Below are positions 24,544 to 33,430 of a DNA stretch of 64,000 bases, piece after piece (the stretch's first letter is position 1; each line of letters opens with the position of its first letter). The translations under genes were made by a program, and so were the position numbers. This DNA is from Bradyrhizobium sp. ORS 278. Its GTDB lineage: Bacteria; Pseudomonadota; Alphaproteobacteria; Rhizobiales; Xanthobacteraceae. The notes under the pieces were generated by a model that saw nothing but the letters and a program-made list of their open reading frames with translations, was not told where the DNA came from and did not search any database. The stretch lies in contig NC_009445.1 in the NCBI RefSeq assembly GCF_000026145.1, positions 7,067,001 through 7,131,000 of the forward strand, written 5' to 3'.

Positions 24544-26258
24544 TCGACGACACCGGCTTCGCAGAGGACGCCCAATCGGCCCGGAAATGGAAGATCGCCG
24601 TCATCGACGACGACCATGCCGTACACGATGGCACCCGATTTGCGCTGTCGGACTACAGCTTGAACGGCCAGGGTCTCGAGATCCTCTCCGCCTACTCGGC
24701 GGCTGAGGGCCGCATCCTGATGCGCGAGCATGGCGACATCGCTGCAGTGCTGCTCGATGTCATCATGGAGACCGATGTCGCCGGCCTGGAGCTCGTCGAA
24801 TACATCCGCAACGAGATCAGGAACGAGACCGTCCGCATCATCCTGCGCACCGGCCAGCCTGGCCAGGCGCCGGAGCGGCGGGTCATCGTCCAGTACGACA
24901 TCAACGACTACAAGGCCAAGACCGAGCTCACCGCCGACAAGCTGTTCACCTCGCTGACCGCGGCGCTGCGCAGCTATCAGCAGCTCGAGCGCATGGTGCA
25001 GACCCGCCGCGGCCTGGAGATCATCATCGACGCGGCCTCGACATTGTACGACTTCAAGTCGATGCAGCGGCTCGCCGAAGGCGTGCTGACTCAGATCGCG
25101 TCGCTGCTGAACGTCGATTGCGCCGGCATTCTCGTGCTGCGCGACGACGGCAGCCCGAGAGAGGATTTTTCCGTATTGGCCGGCTCCGGCTGCTACAGCC
25201 GCTTCTCCGGCGCCGTCACCTCGCGCTCGCTCGACCCGGACCTGCGCGGCATGGTCGAGGCCGCCTTCAGGCAGCGGACGAACGAATTCGCCGACCACAA
25301 GACGGTGCTGTACCTGCGGACCGGCTCCGGCCGGGAGGTGGTGGTTCTGCTGCAGGCCGAGCGGCCCTTGTCCGAGACTGACCGCTCGCTGGTCGAGATC
25401 TTCTCCAGCCGCCTGTCGATCGCCTTCGACAATGTGATCCTGTATCAGCAGCTGCATGAGGCCAACACCCAGCTCGAGGACCGTGTCGCCCAGCGCACCC
25501 GCGCCCTGATGCAGGCCAACCGGCGGCTGTCGGCGCAGTGGCTGCGGCTGCAGCGCGCCAACGGTTTCAAGAACGAAATTTTGGGCACCGTTGCCCACGA
25601 TCTGAAGAATCCGCTCGGCGTGATCCTCGGACGTACCGAGATGCTGACGGAGCTGGTCGCCACAGGCGCATCGGCTGACGGCATCGCCAGCCAGATCGGC
25701 CACATCCGTGATGCGGCCAAACGGCTGACCTCGATGGTCGACCATCTGATCTCGGATGCGATGGCCGACGCATTCGACATCACGATCCGCCGCGAGCCGG
25801 TCGATATCGCCGCTTTGATCCACGAGGTGGTCGAGGCCAACCAGCCGCTGGCGCTCAACAAGCAGCAGGTCATCGCGGTGTCGGCGCCGCCGCAGCTCTC
25901 GACGATGTGCGACATCGACCGCATCCGCGAGGCGATCGACAATCTGCTGAGCAACGCCATCAAATACAGCCCGATCGGCGGGCGGATCAGCGTTGACGTC
26001 ACCGACGATGGCGACAACACCATCATCGGCATCACCGACCAGGGCGCCGGACTGTCGCCGGAGGATCTCGGCCGGCTGTTCGGGCGGTTCCAGCGCCTCT
26101 CGGCCAAACCGACCGCGGGCGAGAGCTCGACGGGGCTCGGCCTGTCGATTGTCAAACGCATCGTCGACATGCATGGTGGCGAGGTGACGGCCAAGAGCGA
26201 TGGGCCGGGATCGGGGTCAACCTTCACCATCACACTGCCTGCGGCCGAGTTGTCATGA
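24513..26258 (+). CDS. response regulator-DUF3369-histidine kinase hybrid
   Basis: 581 residues, cytoplasmic. An N-terminal receiver domain (VIDDDHAVHDG; phospho-Asp in LLDVIMETDVAG) is joined to a DUF3369 domain (about 155-320, LRSYQQLERMVQTRRGLEIII onward). A coiled coil (EANTQLEDRVAQRTRALMQ), HisKA with GTVAHDLKNPLG and a HATPase (NLLSNAIKYS, DQGAGLS, GLGLSIV) follow. This receiver-first order suggests it is phosphorylated by the preceding kinase and passes the signal on. It overlaps the next gene by four bases. Confidence 0.92.
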   Translation: MAEQDDVLHLIDDTGFAEDAQSARKWKIAVIDDDHAVHDGTRFALSDYSLNGQGLEILSAYSAAEGRILMREHGDIAAVLLDVIMETDVAGLELVEYIRNEIRNETVRIILRTGQPGQAPERRVIVQYDINDYKAKTELTADKLFTSLTAALRSYQQLERMVQTRRGLEIIIDAASTLYDFKSMQRLAEGVLTQIASLLNVDCAGILVLRDDGSPREDFSVLAGSGCYSRFSGAVTSRSLDPDLRGMVEAAFRQRTNEFADHKTVLYLRTGSGREVVVLLQAERPLSETDRSLVEIFSSRLSIAFDNVILYQQLHEANTQLEDRVAQRTRALMQANRRLSAQWLRLQRANGFKNEILGTVAHDLKNPLGVILGRTEMLTELVATGASADGIASQIGHIRDAAKRLTSMVDHLISDAMADAFDITIRREPVDIAALIHEVVEANQPLALNKQQVIAVSAPPQLSTMCDIDRIREAIDNLLSNAIKYSPIGGRISVDVTDDGDNTIIGITDQGAGLSPEDLGRLFGRFQRLSAKPTAGESSTGLGLSIVKRIVDMHGGEVTAKSDGPGSGSTFTITLPAAELS

Positions 26259-27010
26259 GTCAGAGCCAGCACATCATCATCGTCGACGATGAGGCACCCG
26301 CCCGCGAGATGGTGGGCGATTACCTCAAGATGCACGGTTTCACGGTGACCTTGTGCGACGGCGGCAAGAGCCTGCGCAGTGCCATCGAGACTGGCCCGGC
26401 CGATCTCGTGGTGCTTGACCTCAACATGCCCGAAGAGGACGGGCTGTCGATCATCCGCGACCTCAAGGGCCGCACCAACATCCCGGTCATCATGTTGACG
26501 GCGACCGCGAGCCCGATCGATCGCGTCGTCGGGCTCGAGCTCGGCGCGGACGATTACGTCGCCAAGCCCTGCGAGCTGCGCGAGCTGATGGCCCGCATCC
26601 GATCGGTGCTGCGCCGCAGCGCCCCGGCCAAGGTTGCCGCCGCGGCCGTGGCGGCTGCTCCGGAGCCGGCTCCGGCCAAGGCTCCGGATCCGCAGCTGGT
26701 GCGGTTCGGCACCAAATGGCTCGATCTGGACGCTCAGGCGTTGCGCGACGACGAGGGTAACGAGCATCCCTTGACCGCTTCCGAATTCGGCCTGCTCAAG
26801 GTGTTCGCCGCCAACCCGAAGCGGGTGCTGTCGCGCGAGCGACTGCTGGAGCTCGCGAACGCCCGGGATGCCGAGGCATTCGACCGGGCAGTGGACCTGC
26901 GAATCATGCGAATTCGGCGCAAGATCGAGCCGGATCCGACCAAACCAGCCGTGATCCGGACCATTCGCGGCGGCGGCTACCTGTTCTCGCCGTCCGGCGA
27001 CAAGGCCTGA
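26255..27010 (+). CDS. OmpR/PhoB family response regulator
   Basis: 251 residues. The receiver domain has acidic DDE (IIVDDEAPAR), phospho-Asp in VVLDLNMPEEDG, Thr in MLTATAS and Lys in YVAKPCELREL. An Ala/Pro-rich linker (about 125-150) leads to a winged-helix OmpR domain (LTASEFGLLKVFAANPKRVLSR and the end TIRGGGYLFSP). It is the probable output of the two kinases before it, with which it forms an overlapping operon. Confidence 0.93.
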   Translation: MSQSQHIIIVDDEAPAREMVGDYLKMHGFTVTLCDGGKSLRSAIETGPADLVVLDLNMPEEDGLSIIRDLKGRTNIPVIMLTATASPIDRVVGLELGADDYVAKPCELRELMARIRSVLRRSAPAKVAAAAVAAAPEPAPAKAPDPQLVRFGTKWLDLDAQALRDDEGNEHPLTASEFGLLKVFAANPKRVLSRERLLELANARDAEAFDRAVDLRIMRIRRKIEPDPTKPAVIRTIRGGGYLFSPSGDKA

Positions 27011-27136
27011 CGGCGGCCGGCGCGCGAGTAGCGCCTGCAGTCGGCGCGCGCGTTTATTCCATTTTCTGGAACCCAGACTTCCTCATTGTGGAATAAGGCA
27101 CATTTCCGCCACGACTGTTTCGCGATGTGCGGTGCG

Positions 27137-27229
27137 ACGAAACATTTCTGGCCAGCCACGAAACCATTTTCCTGGTTTGGTGCAGACGTCCCGAAACGGG
27201 CACTCCGTAACAATCCCACCCGTCGAAAC
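27137..27229 (+). promoter_or_regulatory. array of four CGAAAC motifs upstream of the ECF sigma gene
   Basis: CGAAAC occurs at 27138, 27159, 27192 and 27224. The first two sit in longer direct repeats (ACGAAAC-ATTT-CTGG and ACGAAACCATTTTCCTGG) exactly 21 bases apart, two helical turns. The other spacings (33 and 32) are near three turns. This looks like a binding array for a protein on one face of the DNA, possibly the adjacent OmpR-type regulator. Confidence 0.4.
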
Positions 27230-27261
27230 GCCGCAAGGGGGCGGCGGAACGGGAGAGTGCC

Positions 27262-27873
27262 ATGCAGAACGTCGTTGCCATCAATTCCGCCGCCAGCCAG
27301 GGCATCATCGCGGCCCAGGCGACCACGGACGACATGCTCCTCGAGAGCATTGCCGATGGCGATCGGACCGCGATGCACACGCTTTATGCGCGTCACAATG
27401 TGCGGGTCTATCGCTTCATCCTGCGCATCGTCCGCGACACCACCGTCGCCGAGGACCTGGTCAGCCAGGTGTTCCTGGACGTGTGGCGCACCGCCAAGCA
27501 GTTCGAAGGCCGCTCGCAGGTCTCGACCTGGCTGCTCTCGATCGCCCGCTTCAAGGCGCTGACCGCGCTGCGCCAGCGCCGCTTCGAGGATATCGACCAG
27601 GACGAGGTGCGCGAGATCGCCGACGACAGCGACACGCCGGAGACCTCGCTCGAGCGCGCCACCACCAGCGCCATCCTGCGCGCCTGTGTCGCCAAGCTGT
27701 CGCCGGCCCATCGCGAAATCATCACCCTGATCTACTACCATGAGAAGTCAGTGGAGGAGGTCGGCCAGATCATCGGCATCCCGCAGAGCACGGTGAAGAC
27801 CCGTATGTTCTACGCTCGCAAGCACCTGGCCGAGCTCCTGCGCTGCGCCGGCGTCCACAGCCTCGCCGCGTAA
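27262..27873 (+). CDS. ECF-type RNA polymerase sigma factor
   Basis: 203 residues. Region 2 is seen at MLLESIADGDRTAMHTLYARHNVRVYRFILRI ... AEDLVSQVFLDVW and SQVSTWLLSIARFKALTALR. Region 4 is at LSPAHREIITLIYYHEKSVEEVGQIIG with the recognition helix IPQSTVKTRMFYARKHL. A GGGAGAG ribosome binding site precedes the ATG. No zinc-finger anti-sigma gene adjoins it, which is unusual for ECF factors. Its neighbors are a phosphorelay operon (upstream) and cytochrome bd genes (downstream, after a terminator). Confidence 0.92.
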   Translation: MQNVVAINSAASQGIIAAQATTDDMLLESIADGDRTAMHTLYARHNVRVYRFILRIVRDTTVAEDLVSQVFLDVWRTAKQFEGRSQVSTWLLSIARFKALTALRQRRFEDIDQDEVREIADDSDTPETSLERATTSAILRACVAKLSPAHREIITLIYYHEKSVEEVGQIIGIPQSTVKTRMFYARKHLAELLRCAGVHSLAA

Positions 27874-28086
27874 TCTCCATTCATCCCCGTCGGGGCCGAC
27901 GTTCCGGCGGGTTCCAAAAAAAGACGACGCGCGAAAATCGCCGAATGAAACAATTGAAACAATCGGCGAAATCACCTGGAAAATTTCGACGGTTAGAACG
28001 TTAGTCATCAACCGGGTCCCAGTCCCCCAGCTGATCCCGGTTTCGAGCGAGCAAATTCAAGGATACCTCCACCTTCCCTGTTGCTC

Positions 28087-28126
28087 CGAAGACCCGGCGG
28101 ATTCCCCCGCCGGGTCTTCGTCGTTT
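28087..28126 (+). terminator. rho-independent terminator
   Basis: Perfect 14-base-pair stem (CGAAGACCCGGCGG paired with its complement) with a six-base loop ATTCCC, followed by TCGTTTT. It lies about 210 bases after the ECF sigma gene and separates it from cydA. The stem is strong enough to stop transcription from either side. Confidence 0.85.
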
Positions 28127-28238
28127 TGGGACCCGCGGCCACGCCGTAGGGCGATTTGACCATTTGATATCGACCCGCGCCGGTGCAATTGTCCGCGCGA
28201 CAGGGGCCCGCGCGCCTCGCAATGACGGACGGTCGAGG

Positions 28239-29642
28239 ATGTTCGGTTTGGATGCGGTGGAGCTGGCGCGTGCGCAATTCGCCTTCACAGTGATCTTCCA
28301 CATCATCTTCCCTGCCTTCTCGATCGGGCTTGCCTCCTACCTCGCGGTGCTCGAGGCGCTGTGGCTGTGGACCGGACGGGACGTCTACCTCAACGTTTTC
28401 AACTACTGGCTCAAGATCTTCGCCATCGCATTCGCGATGGGCGTCGTGTCGGGCATCGTGATGTCCTATCAGTTCGGCACCAACTGGTCGGTCTATTCCG
28501 ACAAGGTTGGCCCCGTCATCGGCCCGCTGATGGCCTATGAGGTGCTGACCGCGTTCTTTCTCGAAGCCGGCTTCCTCGGCGTCATGCTGTTCGGGCTGAA
28601 GCGCGTCGGCCCGAAGCTGCATTTCCTCGCCACCCTGATGGTCGCGGTCGGCACCTTGATCTCGGCATTCTGGATCCTCTCGGCCAATTCCTGGATGCAG
28701 ACGCCGGCCGGCTACGCCGTCAATGCCGAGGGCCAGTTCGTCTCGATCGATTGGCTGAAGGTGATCTTCAATCCGTCGTTCCCCTACCGCCTCGTCCACA
28801 TGGTTCTGGCGGCCTATCTCACGACCTCGCTGGTGGTCGGCGCAGTCGGCGCCTGGCATCTCCTGCGCAATCCGCATCTGCCGGGGCCACGCGTGATGTT
28901 CTCGATGGCGATGTGGATGGCCGCGCTGGTCGCGCCGCTGCAGATTTTGGTCGGCGATCAGCATGGTCTCAACACGCTCGAGCACCAGCCGGTGAAGATC
29001 ATGGCCATGGAGGGCCATTTCGAGAGCCACAAGGATGGCGCGCCGCTGTATCTGTTCGGCTGGCCCGACCAGGCCAAGGGCGAACTGAAATGGGCGCTCG
29101 GCATTCCCAAATTCGGCTCGCTGATCCTCAAGCACCAGATCGACGCGCCGATGGCCGGGCTCGACACCGTACCGCGGCAGGATTGGCCGCCGGTGCCGAT
29201 CACCTTCTGGTCGTTCCGCATCATGGTCGGGCTGGGCCTGCTGATGCTGGCGCTCGGCCTGTTCAGCCTGTGGGAGCGCTGGCGCGGCCGGCTGTACATC
29301 AATCGAAACCTGCATCGCTTCGCGATCGCAATGGGCCCCGCAGGCTTCGTCGCCGTGATCGCCGGCTGGGTCACGACCGAGACCGGCCGACAGCCGTACA
29401 CCGTGTACGGCCTGCTGCGCACCGCCGATTCGGTCTCGCCGCTGGCGGCGCCGGCGGTCGGGACCTCGCTGCTGGCGTTCATCATCGTGTACTTCATCAT
29501 TTTCGCCGCAGGCGCGCTGTACATCCTGCGCCTGATGGCCGAGCCGCCGCACCCTGGTGAGCCCGGCCTGAGCAGCGCGCAGCCGGTCCGGACCGCCGGC
29601 ATCACGCCGGCAGCCGGCGTCGTGCAGGGAGCGGGATCATGA
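28239..29642 (+). CDS. cydA: cytochrome bd-type ubiquinol oxidase subunit I (cyanide-insensitive type)
   Basis: 467 residues from ATG 28239, nine or so membrane helices. The N-terminus MFGLDAVELARAQFAFTVIFHIIFP carries the heme-ligand His, and the GRQPYTVYG motif typical of bd oxidases is present near residue 385. It is shorter than E. coli CydA and has the short quinol loop of the CIO branch. It reduces O2 to water with quinol electrons. The open frame extends to 28164 but those residues are not family sequence. It overlaps cydB by four bases. Confidence 0.95.
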   Translation: MFGLDAVELARAQFAFTVIFHIIFPAFSIGLASYLAVLEALWLWTGRDVYLNVFNYWLKIFAIAFAMGVVSGIVMSYQFGTNWSVYSDKVGPVIGPLMAYEVLTAFFLEAGFLGVMLFGLKRVGPKLHFLATLMVAVGTLISAFWILSANSWMQTPAGYAVNAEGQFVSIDWLKVIFNPSFPYRLVHMVLAAYLTTSLVVGAVGAWHLLRNPHLPGPRVMFSMAMWMAALVAPLQILVGDQHGLNTLEHQPVKIMAMEGHFESHKDGAPLYLFGWPDQAKGELKWALGIPKFGSLILKHQIDAPMAGLDTVPRQDWPPVPITFWSFRIMVGLGLLMLALGLFSLWERWRGRLYINRNLHRFAIAMGPAGFVAVIAGWVTTETGRQPYTVYGLLRTADSVSPLAAPAVGTSLLAFIIVYFIIFAAGALYILRLMAEPPHPGEPGLSSAQPVRTAGITPAAGVVQGAGS

Positions 29643-30649
29643 GCGTCGCCGTCGATCTCGCCACGCTTTGGGCCTTCATCATCGCGCTCGCTGTGTTCAT
29701 CTATGTCGTGATGGACGGCTTCGATCTCGGCCTCGGCATTCTCTTCCCGCTGTTTCCGGCCAAGCACGACCGCGACACCATCACCAACACGGTCGCGCCG
29801 GTGTGGGACGGCAACGAGACCTGGCTGGTGCTCGGCGGCGGCGGGCTGATGGCGGCGTTTCCGCTCGCTTATTCCATCCTGCTGCCGGCGCTGTATGCGC
29901 CGCTGATCGCGATGCTGGTCGGGCTGATCTTCCGCGGCGTCGCGTTCGAATTCCGCTGGCGCACGCGCGCCACACGCAATCTCTGGGACATTGCCTTTGC
30001 TGGCGGCTCCTGGATCGCGGCGCTGGCACAGGGCATCGCGCTCGGCGCCATCCTGCAGGGCGTCCATGTCGAGGGCCGGCATTATGCCGGCGGCTGGTGG
30101 GACTGGCTGACGCCGTTCAGCATTCTCACCGGCGTCTCTTTGGTTGCCGGCTACGCCCTTCTTGGCGCGACCTGGCTGATCCTGAAGACCGAGGGCGACC
30201 TGCGCGACAAAGCCTACCGGATCAGCTGGTTCTTCCTGTTCGCGATGCTGCTCGCGATCGCGGCGGTCAGCCTGGCGACGCCGCTGCTCACCAATCAATA
30301 CGCACATCGCTGGTTTCAGCTGCCGACCGTGATCTTCGCAGCACCGGTGCCGCTCGCCGTCATCGGGGTCACCGTGCTGATGATGAAGAACCTCGCCCAG
30401 AAGCACGACGGCTGGCCATTCTTTCTGGCCCTGGCTCTCTTCTTGCTCTCCTATGCCGGTCTCGGCATCAGCATCTATCCCTACATCGTGCCGCAGAGCA
30501 TCACGATCTGGCAGGCGGCGGCGCCGGAGCGCAGCCAACTGATCATGCTGCCCGGCGTGCTGGTGCTGGTGCCGCTGATTCTCGGCTACACCGCCTGGGC
30601 CTATTGGGTGTTTCGCGGCAAGGTCAGCCACGACGCCGGCTATCATTGA
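29639..30649 (+). CDS. cydB: cytochrome bd-type ubiquinol oxidase subunit II
   Basis: 336 residues with eight or so membrane helices. The family signature is at VMDGFDLGLGILFPL and WDGNETWLVLGGGGLMAAFP. It is structurally needed for oxidase assembly and forms the second half of the heterodimer. It is translationally coupled to cydA (ATGA), and its stop TGA overlaps the start of the small gene that follows. Confidence 0.95.
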   Translation: MSVAVDLATLWAFIIALAVFIYVVMDGFDLGLGILFPLFPAKHDRDTITNTVAPVWDGNETWLVLGGGGLMAAFPLAYSILLPALYAPLIAMLVGLIFRGVAFEFRWRTRATRNLWDIAFAGGSWIAALAQGIALGAILQGVHVEGRHYAGGWWDWLTPFSILTGVSLVAGYALLGATWLILKTEGDLRDKAYRISWFFLFAMLLAIAAVSLATPLLTNQYAHRWFQLPTVIFAAPVPLAVIGVTVLMMKNLAQKHDGWPFFLALALFLLSYAGLGISIYPYIVPQSITIWQAAAPERSQLIMLPGVLVLVPLILGYTAWAYWVFRGKVSHDAGYH

Positions 30650-30774
30650 TGCCCACTCCCGAGCCCGCCCCGCTCGCCAAGCGCCTCGCCTGGTTCGTTG
30701 CCCTGTGGCTGGCCGGCCTGGCCACCGTCGGTGCGGTCGCCTTCCTGCTGCGGCTCTGGATGAAGCTCGGATGA
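30649..30774 (+). CDS. DUF2474 family small membrane protein, CydX-like
   Basis: 41 residues, starting in the TGATG overlap with the cydB stop. One membrane helix (WFVALWLAGLATVGAVAFLLRLW) is flanked by Lys/Arg residues. DUF2474 proteins are encoded after cydB in many CIO-type operons and are thought to play the part of CydX in oxidase stability. Size, position and helix pattern support the call. Confidence 0.85.
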   Translation: MPTPEPAPLAKRLAWFVALWLAGLATVGAVAFLLRLWMKLG

Positions 30775-30883
30775 CGGCGGACGACCCGCGCTCAGCTTGA
30801 CTTTGCGGCCAAGATGCCCCTGAAATTTGGCGGGTGGTTTTGATCGGGCAAGCTTCGCAGGGGTCCGTTGAGGAGAGCTTTGA

Positions 30884-31477
30884 ATGCCGAGTTTCCATCG
30901 CCTGCTGTGTGCAGCCAGCGCCATCATCGCGCTGGCGCTGTCCACATCGCACGGCTTCGCCCAGTCCGAGGATCCTGGTGACCAACCCGGTCTCGTCGCC
31001 GATGACGGCTACGAGCTCGATCCGGAATGGCGCAAGCAGGTGGTCTATTTCCGCACCACCGAGCCGCCGGGCACGATCATCGTCTCCACCGCCGAGCGCT
31101 ATCTCTATCTGGTGCAGCCGGGCGGCCGCGCCATCCGCTACGGCATCGGCGTGGGCCGCGACGGCTTCCAGTGGCAGGGGCTGCTGCAGATCACCAAGAA
31201 GGCCGAGTGGCCGGACTGGACGCCGCCGCCGGAGATGATCCAGCGCCAGCCTTATCTGCCGCGCTTCATGGCCGGCGGTCCCGGCAATCCCCTGGGCGCG
31301 CGCGCGATGTATCTGGGCACCACCGTGTACCGCATCCACGGCACCAACCAGCCCTGGACCATCGGCACCAAGATTTCCTCCGGCTGCTTCCGCCTGGTGA
31401 ATGCTGATGTCGCCGACCTGTTCGACCGCGTGCCCGTCGGCACCAAGGTCGTGGTGCGGCAGAAGCCGGAACTGTGA
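30884..31477 (+). CDS. L,D-transpeptidase (YkuD domain)
   Basis: 197 residues, periplasmic, with a signal peptide ending near SHGFAQ. The YkuD catalytic motif is complete: His152 (IHGTNQPWTIG) and Cys168 (SSGCFRL), spaced as in the family. It would form 3-3 cross-links in peptidoglycan or attach proteins to it. It stands alone about 110 bases after the bd oxidase genes. Confidence 0.94.
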   Translation: MPSFHRLLCAASAIIALALSTSHGFAQSEDPGDQPGLVADDGYELDPEWRKQVVYFRTTEPPGTIIVSTAERYLYLVQPGGRAIRYGIGVGRDGFQWQGLLQITKKAEWPDWTPPPEMIQRQPYLPRFMAGGPGNPLGARAMYLGTTVYRIHGTNQPWTIGTKISSGCFRLVNADVADLFDRVPVGTKVVVRQKPEL

Positions 31478-31543
31478 CGGCGGCCTCAGCCGCCGGACAT
31501 TCAGCCATCGCTTTGTCCTGACATTTTCCGAAAGAGATTCATC

Positions 31544-32581
31544 ATGCGCACTTTCCGAGGCGGCCTGCTGATCGGGCTTGCCGTTGCCGTGCTCGTCGCG
31601 GCGCTCGCCGTCACCTATGAAATGTACGACACCCGCACCCTGAAGCGCACTGTCCGCCGCGGCGAGGTGCTGTGCGGCGTCAATGCCGGCCTGCCCGGCT
31701 TCTCGATCCCCGACGACAAGGGCAACTGGACCGGCTTCGACGTCGATTTCTGCCGCGCCGTGGCGGCCGCGATCTTCGACGACCCGAAGAAGGCGCGGTT
31801 CGTGCCGCTCGACGCCAGCGAGCGCTTCAAGGAGCTGCAGAGCCGCAAGGTCGACATCCTCTCGCGCAACACCACCTGGTCGATGGCGCGCGAGCAGAAC
31901 TACGACCTGTATTTCCCGGCGGTCGCCTATTACGACGGCCAGGGCTTCATGGTGCCGCGGGCGCGCAAGCTGGAGACCGCGCTCGACCTCAACGGCAGCA
32001 AGGTCTGCGTGCAGGATTCGACGACCAACGCGCTCAACCTCGGCGACTACTTCCGTGCCAACAACATGAAGTACGAGGAAGTCAAGCTCCCGAAGCTGGA
32101 CGACGTTCTCAAGGCCTATGACAGCGGCAAGTGCGATACCTTCACCGCCGACGTCTCGCAGCTTTACGCGCTGCGCCTGGTGCTGACCAAGCCGGGCGAT
32201 CACGACATCCTGCCCGATCTGATCTCCAAGGAGCCGCTCGCTCCCGTCGTGCGCCAGCGCGACGACGACTGGATGATGATCGTGAAGTGGACGCTGTATG
32301 CGATGATCAATGCCGAGGAGCTCGGTGTCACCTCCAAGAACATCGACGAGGCGCTGAAGTCGAAGAAGCCGGACGTGATGCGGCTGGTCGGCAACGAGGG
32401 CACCTACGGCCAGGACCTCGGCCTGTCGAAGGACTGGGCCGCGCGCATCATCCGCCACGTCGGCAATTACGGCGAGGTCTACGAGCGCAACGTCGGCAGC
32501 GAGTCCAAGCTGAAGATCCCGCGCGGCATGAACCAGTTGTGGAACGCGGGCGGCATTCAGTACGCGCCGCCGATCAGGTAG
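31544..32581 (+). CDS. general L-amino-acid ABC transporter binding protein (AapJ/BztA type)
   Basis: 345 residues, family 3 binding protein with an N-terminal hydrophobic segment (GLLIGLAVAVLVAALAVTY). It has AapJ features: RGEVLCGVNAGLPGFSIPD, WTGFDVDFCRAVAAAIF, QSRKVDILSRNTTW, the KVCVQDSTTNALNL segment and the end NQLWNAGGIQYAPPIR. It is normally encoded with permeases AapQ/AapM and ATPase AapP, but none follow here, so this is a solitary copy that may feed a transporter encoded elsewhere. Confidence 0.9.
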   Translation: MRTFRGGLLIGLAVAVLVAALAVTYEMYDTRTLKRTVRRGEVLCGVNAGLPGFSIPDDKGNWTGFDVDFCRAVAAAIFDDPKKARFVPLDASERFKELQSRKVDILSRNTTWSMAREQNYDLYFPAVAYYDGQGFMVPRARKLETALDLNGSKVCVQDSTTNALNLGDYFRANNMKYEEVKLPKLDDVLKAYDSGKCDTFTADVSQLYALRLVLTKPGDHDILPDLISKEPLAPVVRQRDDDWMMIVKWTLYAMINAEELGVTSKNIDEALKSKKPDVMRLVGNEGTYGQDLGLSKDWAARIIRHVGNYGEVYERNVGSESKLKIPRGMNQLWNAGGIQYAPPIR

Positions 32582-32587
32582 GGTTTT

Positions 32588-32698
32588 CGTCATACCCTCG
32601 CCATCATCGCGAGGAGCTTCGCGACGAAGCGGTCCAGGGTTGTCACAGCGACTCTGGATTGCTTCGCTTCGCCGCTTCGCTCGCAATGACGGAGCATC
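32588..32698. repeat. palindromic intergenic repeat
   Basis: ATCGCGAGGAGCTTCGCGACGAAGC followed by GATTGCTTCGCTTCGCCGCTTCGCTCGCAATGACGG. The two halves are complementary (CATCGCGAG / CTCGCAATG arms and GAAGCGGTCCAG / CTGGATTGCTTC). This is a further repeat family in the window; a remnant of its end (CGCCTCGCAATGACGG) appears at 28213 upstream of cydA. Confidence 0.65.
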
Positions 32699-33430
32699 GA
32701 GCAACCTTCTCGCGACGCGCTCCGCGCCCGAGCTCTGCAAAACTTCACCCTCTCCACATCGAGGGCGCAGGGAAGGCCAGGCACCGACTGGCACCTGCGG
32801 TCCGCCTGCGAAAAAAATGCAGGCGGCAGAACCACAGGATCAGCCGGAGCAACCCGGCCTTCCCTGCGCAATGGCTTTACGCTTATGGCGCGCTCTCCTC
32901 GGTGTCCGGCTTGTTAGCCACCGTCGCCGGCAGGATCATCCTTGCCTGCCGGCTTGGCATCAGCACCGCGATGCCGGGACCACGCGCTTTCGCGTCCGCA
33001 TTGGCTTCGTTCGTCGGCACGATCTCTCATGCTGCGATCCAATGCGGCCATCGCATCACCGGCCCGACACTCGTGACGATCGCGAAGCGTCCCTCTTGTG
33101 GGCCGTGACGCGGGCAATGTGCAGCTGATTTGCCCGACGACACAACAGCTGTCAGATTGCGACAAAGTGGCACGACGGGCAGTTTTGTCCGACGGCATCG
33201 AACAATTCACCTTGCGGTTTCATGTGCATGCCGCGCGTCACCGCGCGACGTCTTTGCGAGGCTCACGAGTTCGTGAACGCGCATTCAGATCCATCCGAAC
33301 TCAGCGGTCGTAACGAACCCGACCAATCCGGTCAGGGTGGTGCGACCTGGAGGACAGGATGAACAGGGGCCGCAAATCCCTTTTTGCGCATCAGCCAACT
33401 CATCAGTTCAGTTCACAAGGAAACACTCGA
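32699..33430. other. long noncoding stretch
   Basis: About 730 bases without a convincing gene. The part from 32740 to about 32880 contains CCCTCTCCACATCGAGGGCGCAGGGAAGGCC and a distant complement GGCCTTCCCTGCGC (32860-32873), so it can fold into a long hairpin-like structure and is probably another repeat unit. The part after 33100 is less GC-rich and should hold the fasciclin gene promoter. I see no RNA gene I can name. Confidence 0.45.

Noticed and set aside
28958..32794. Minus-strand open frame of 1278 codons
   Set aside because: It lies antisense to cydA, cydB, the L,D-transpeptidase and the amino-acid binding protein genes, all of which have clear family motifs. The translation is Arg/Asp/His-rich low-complexity sequence typical of GC-rich shadows.
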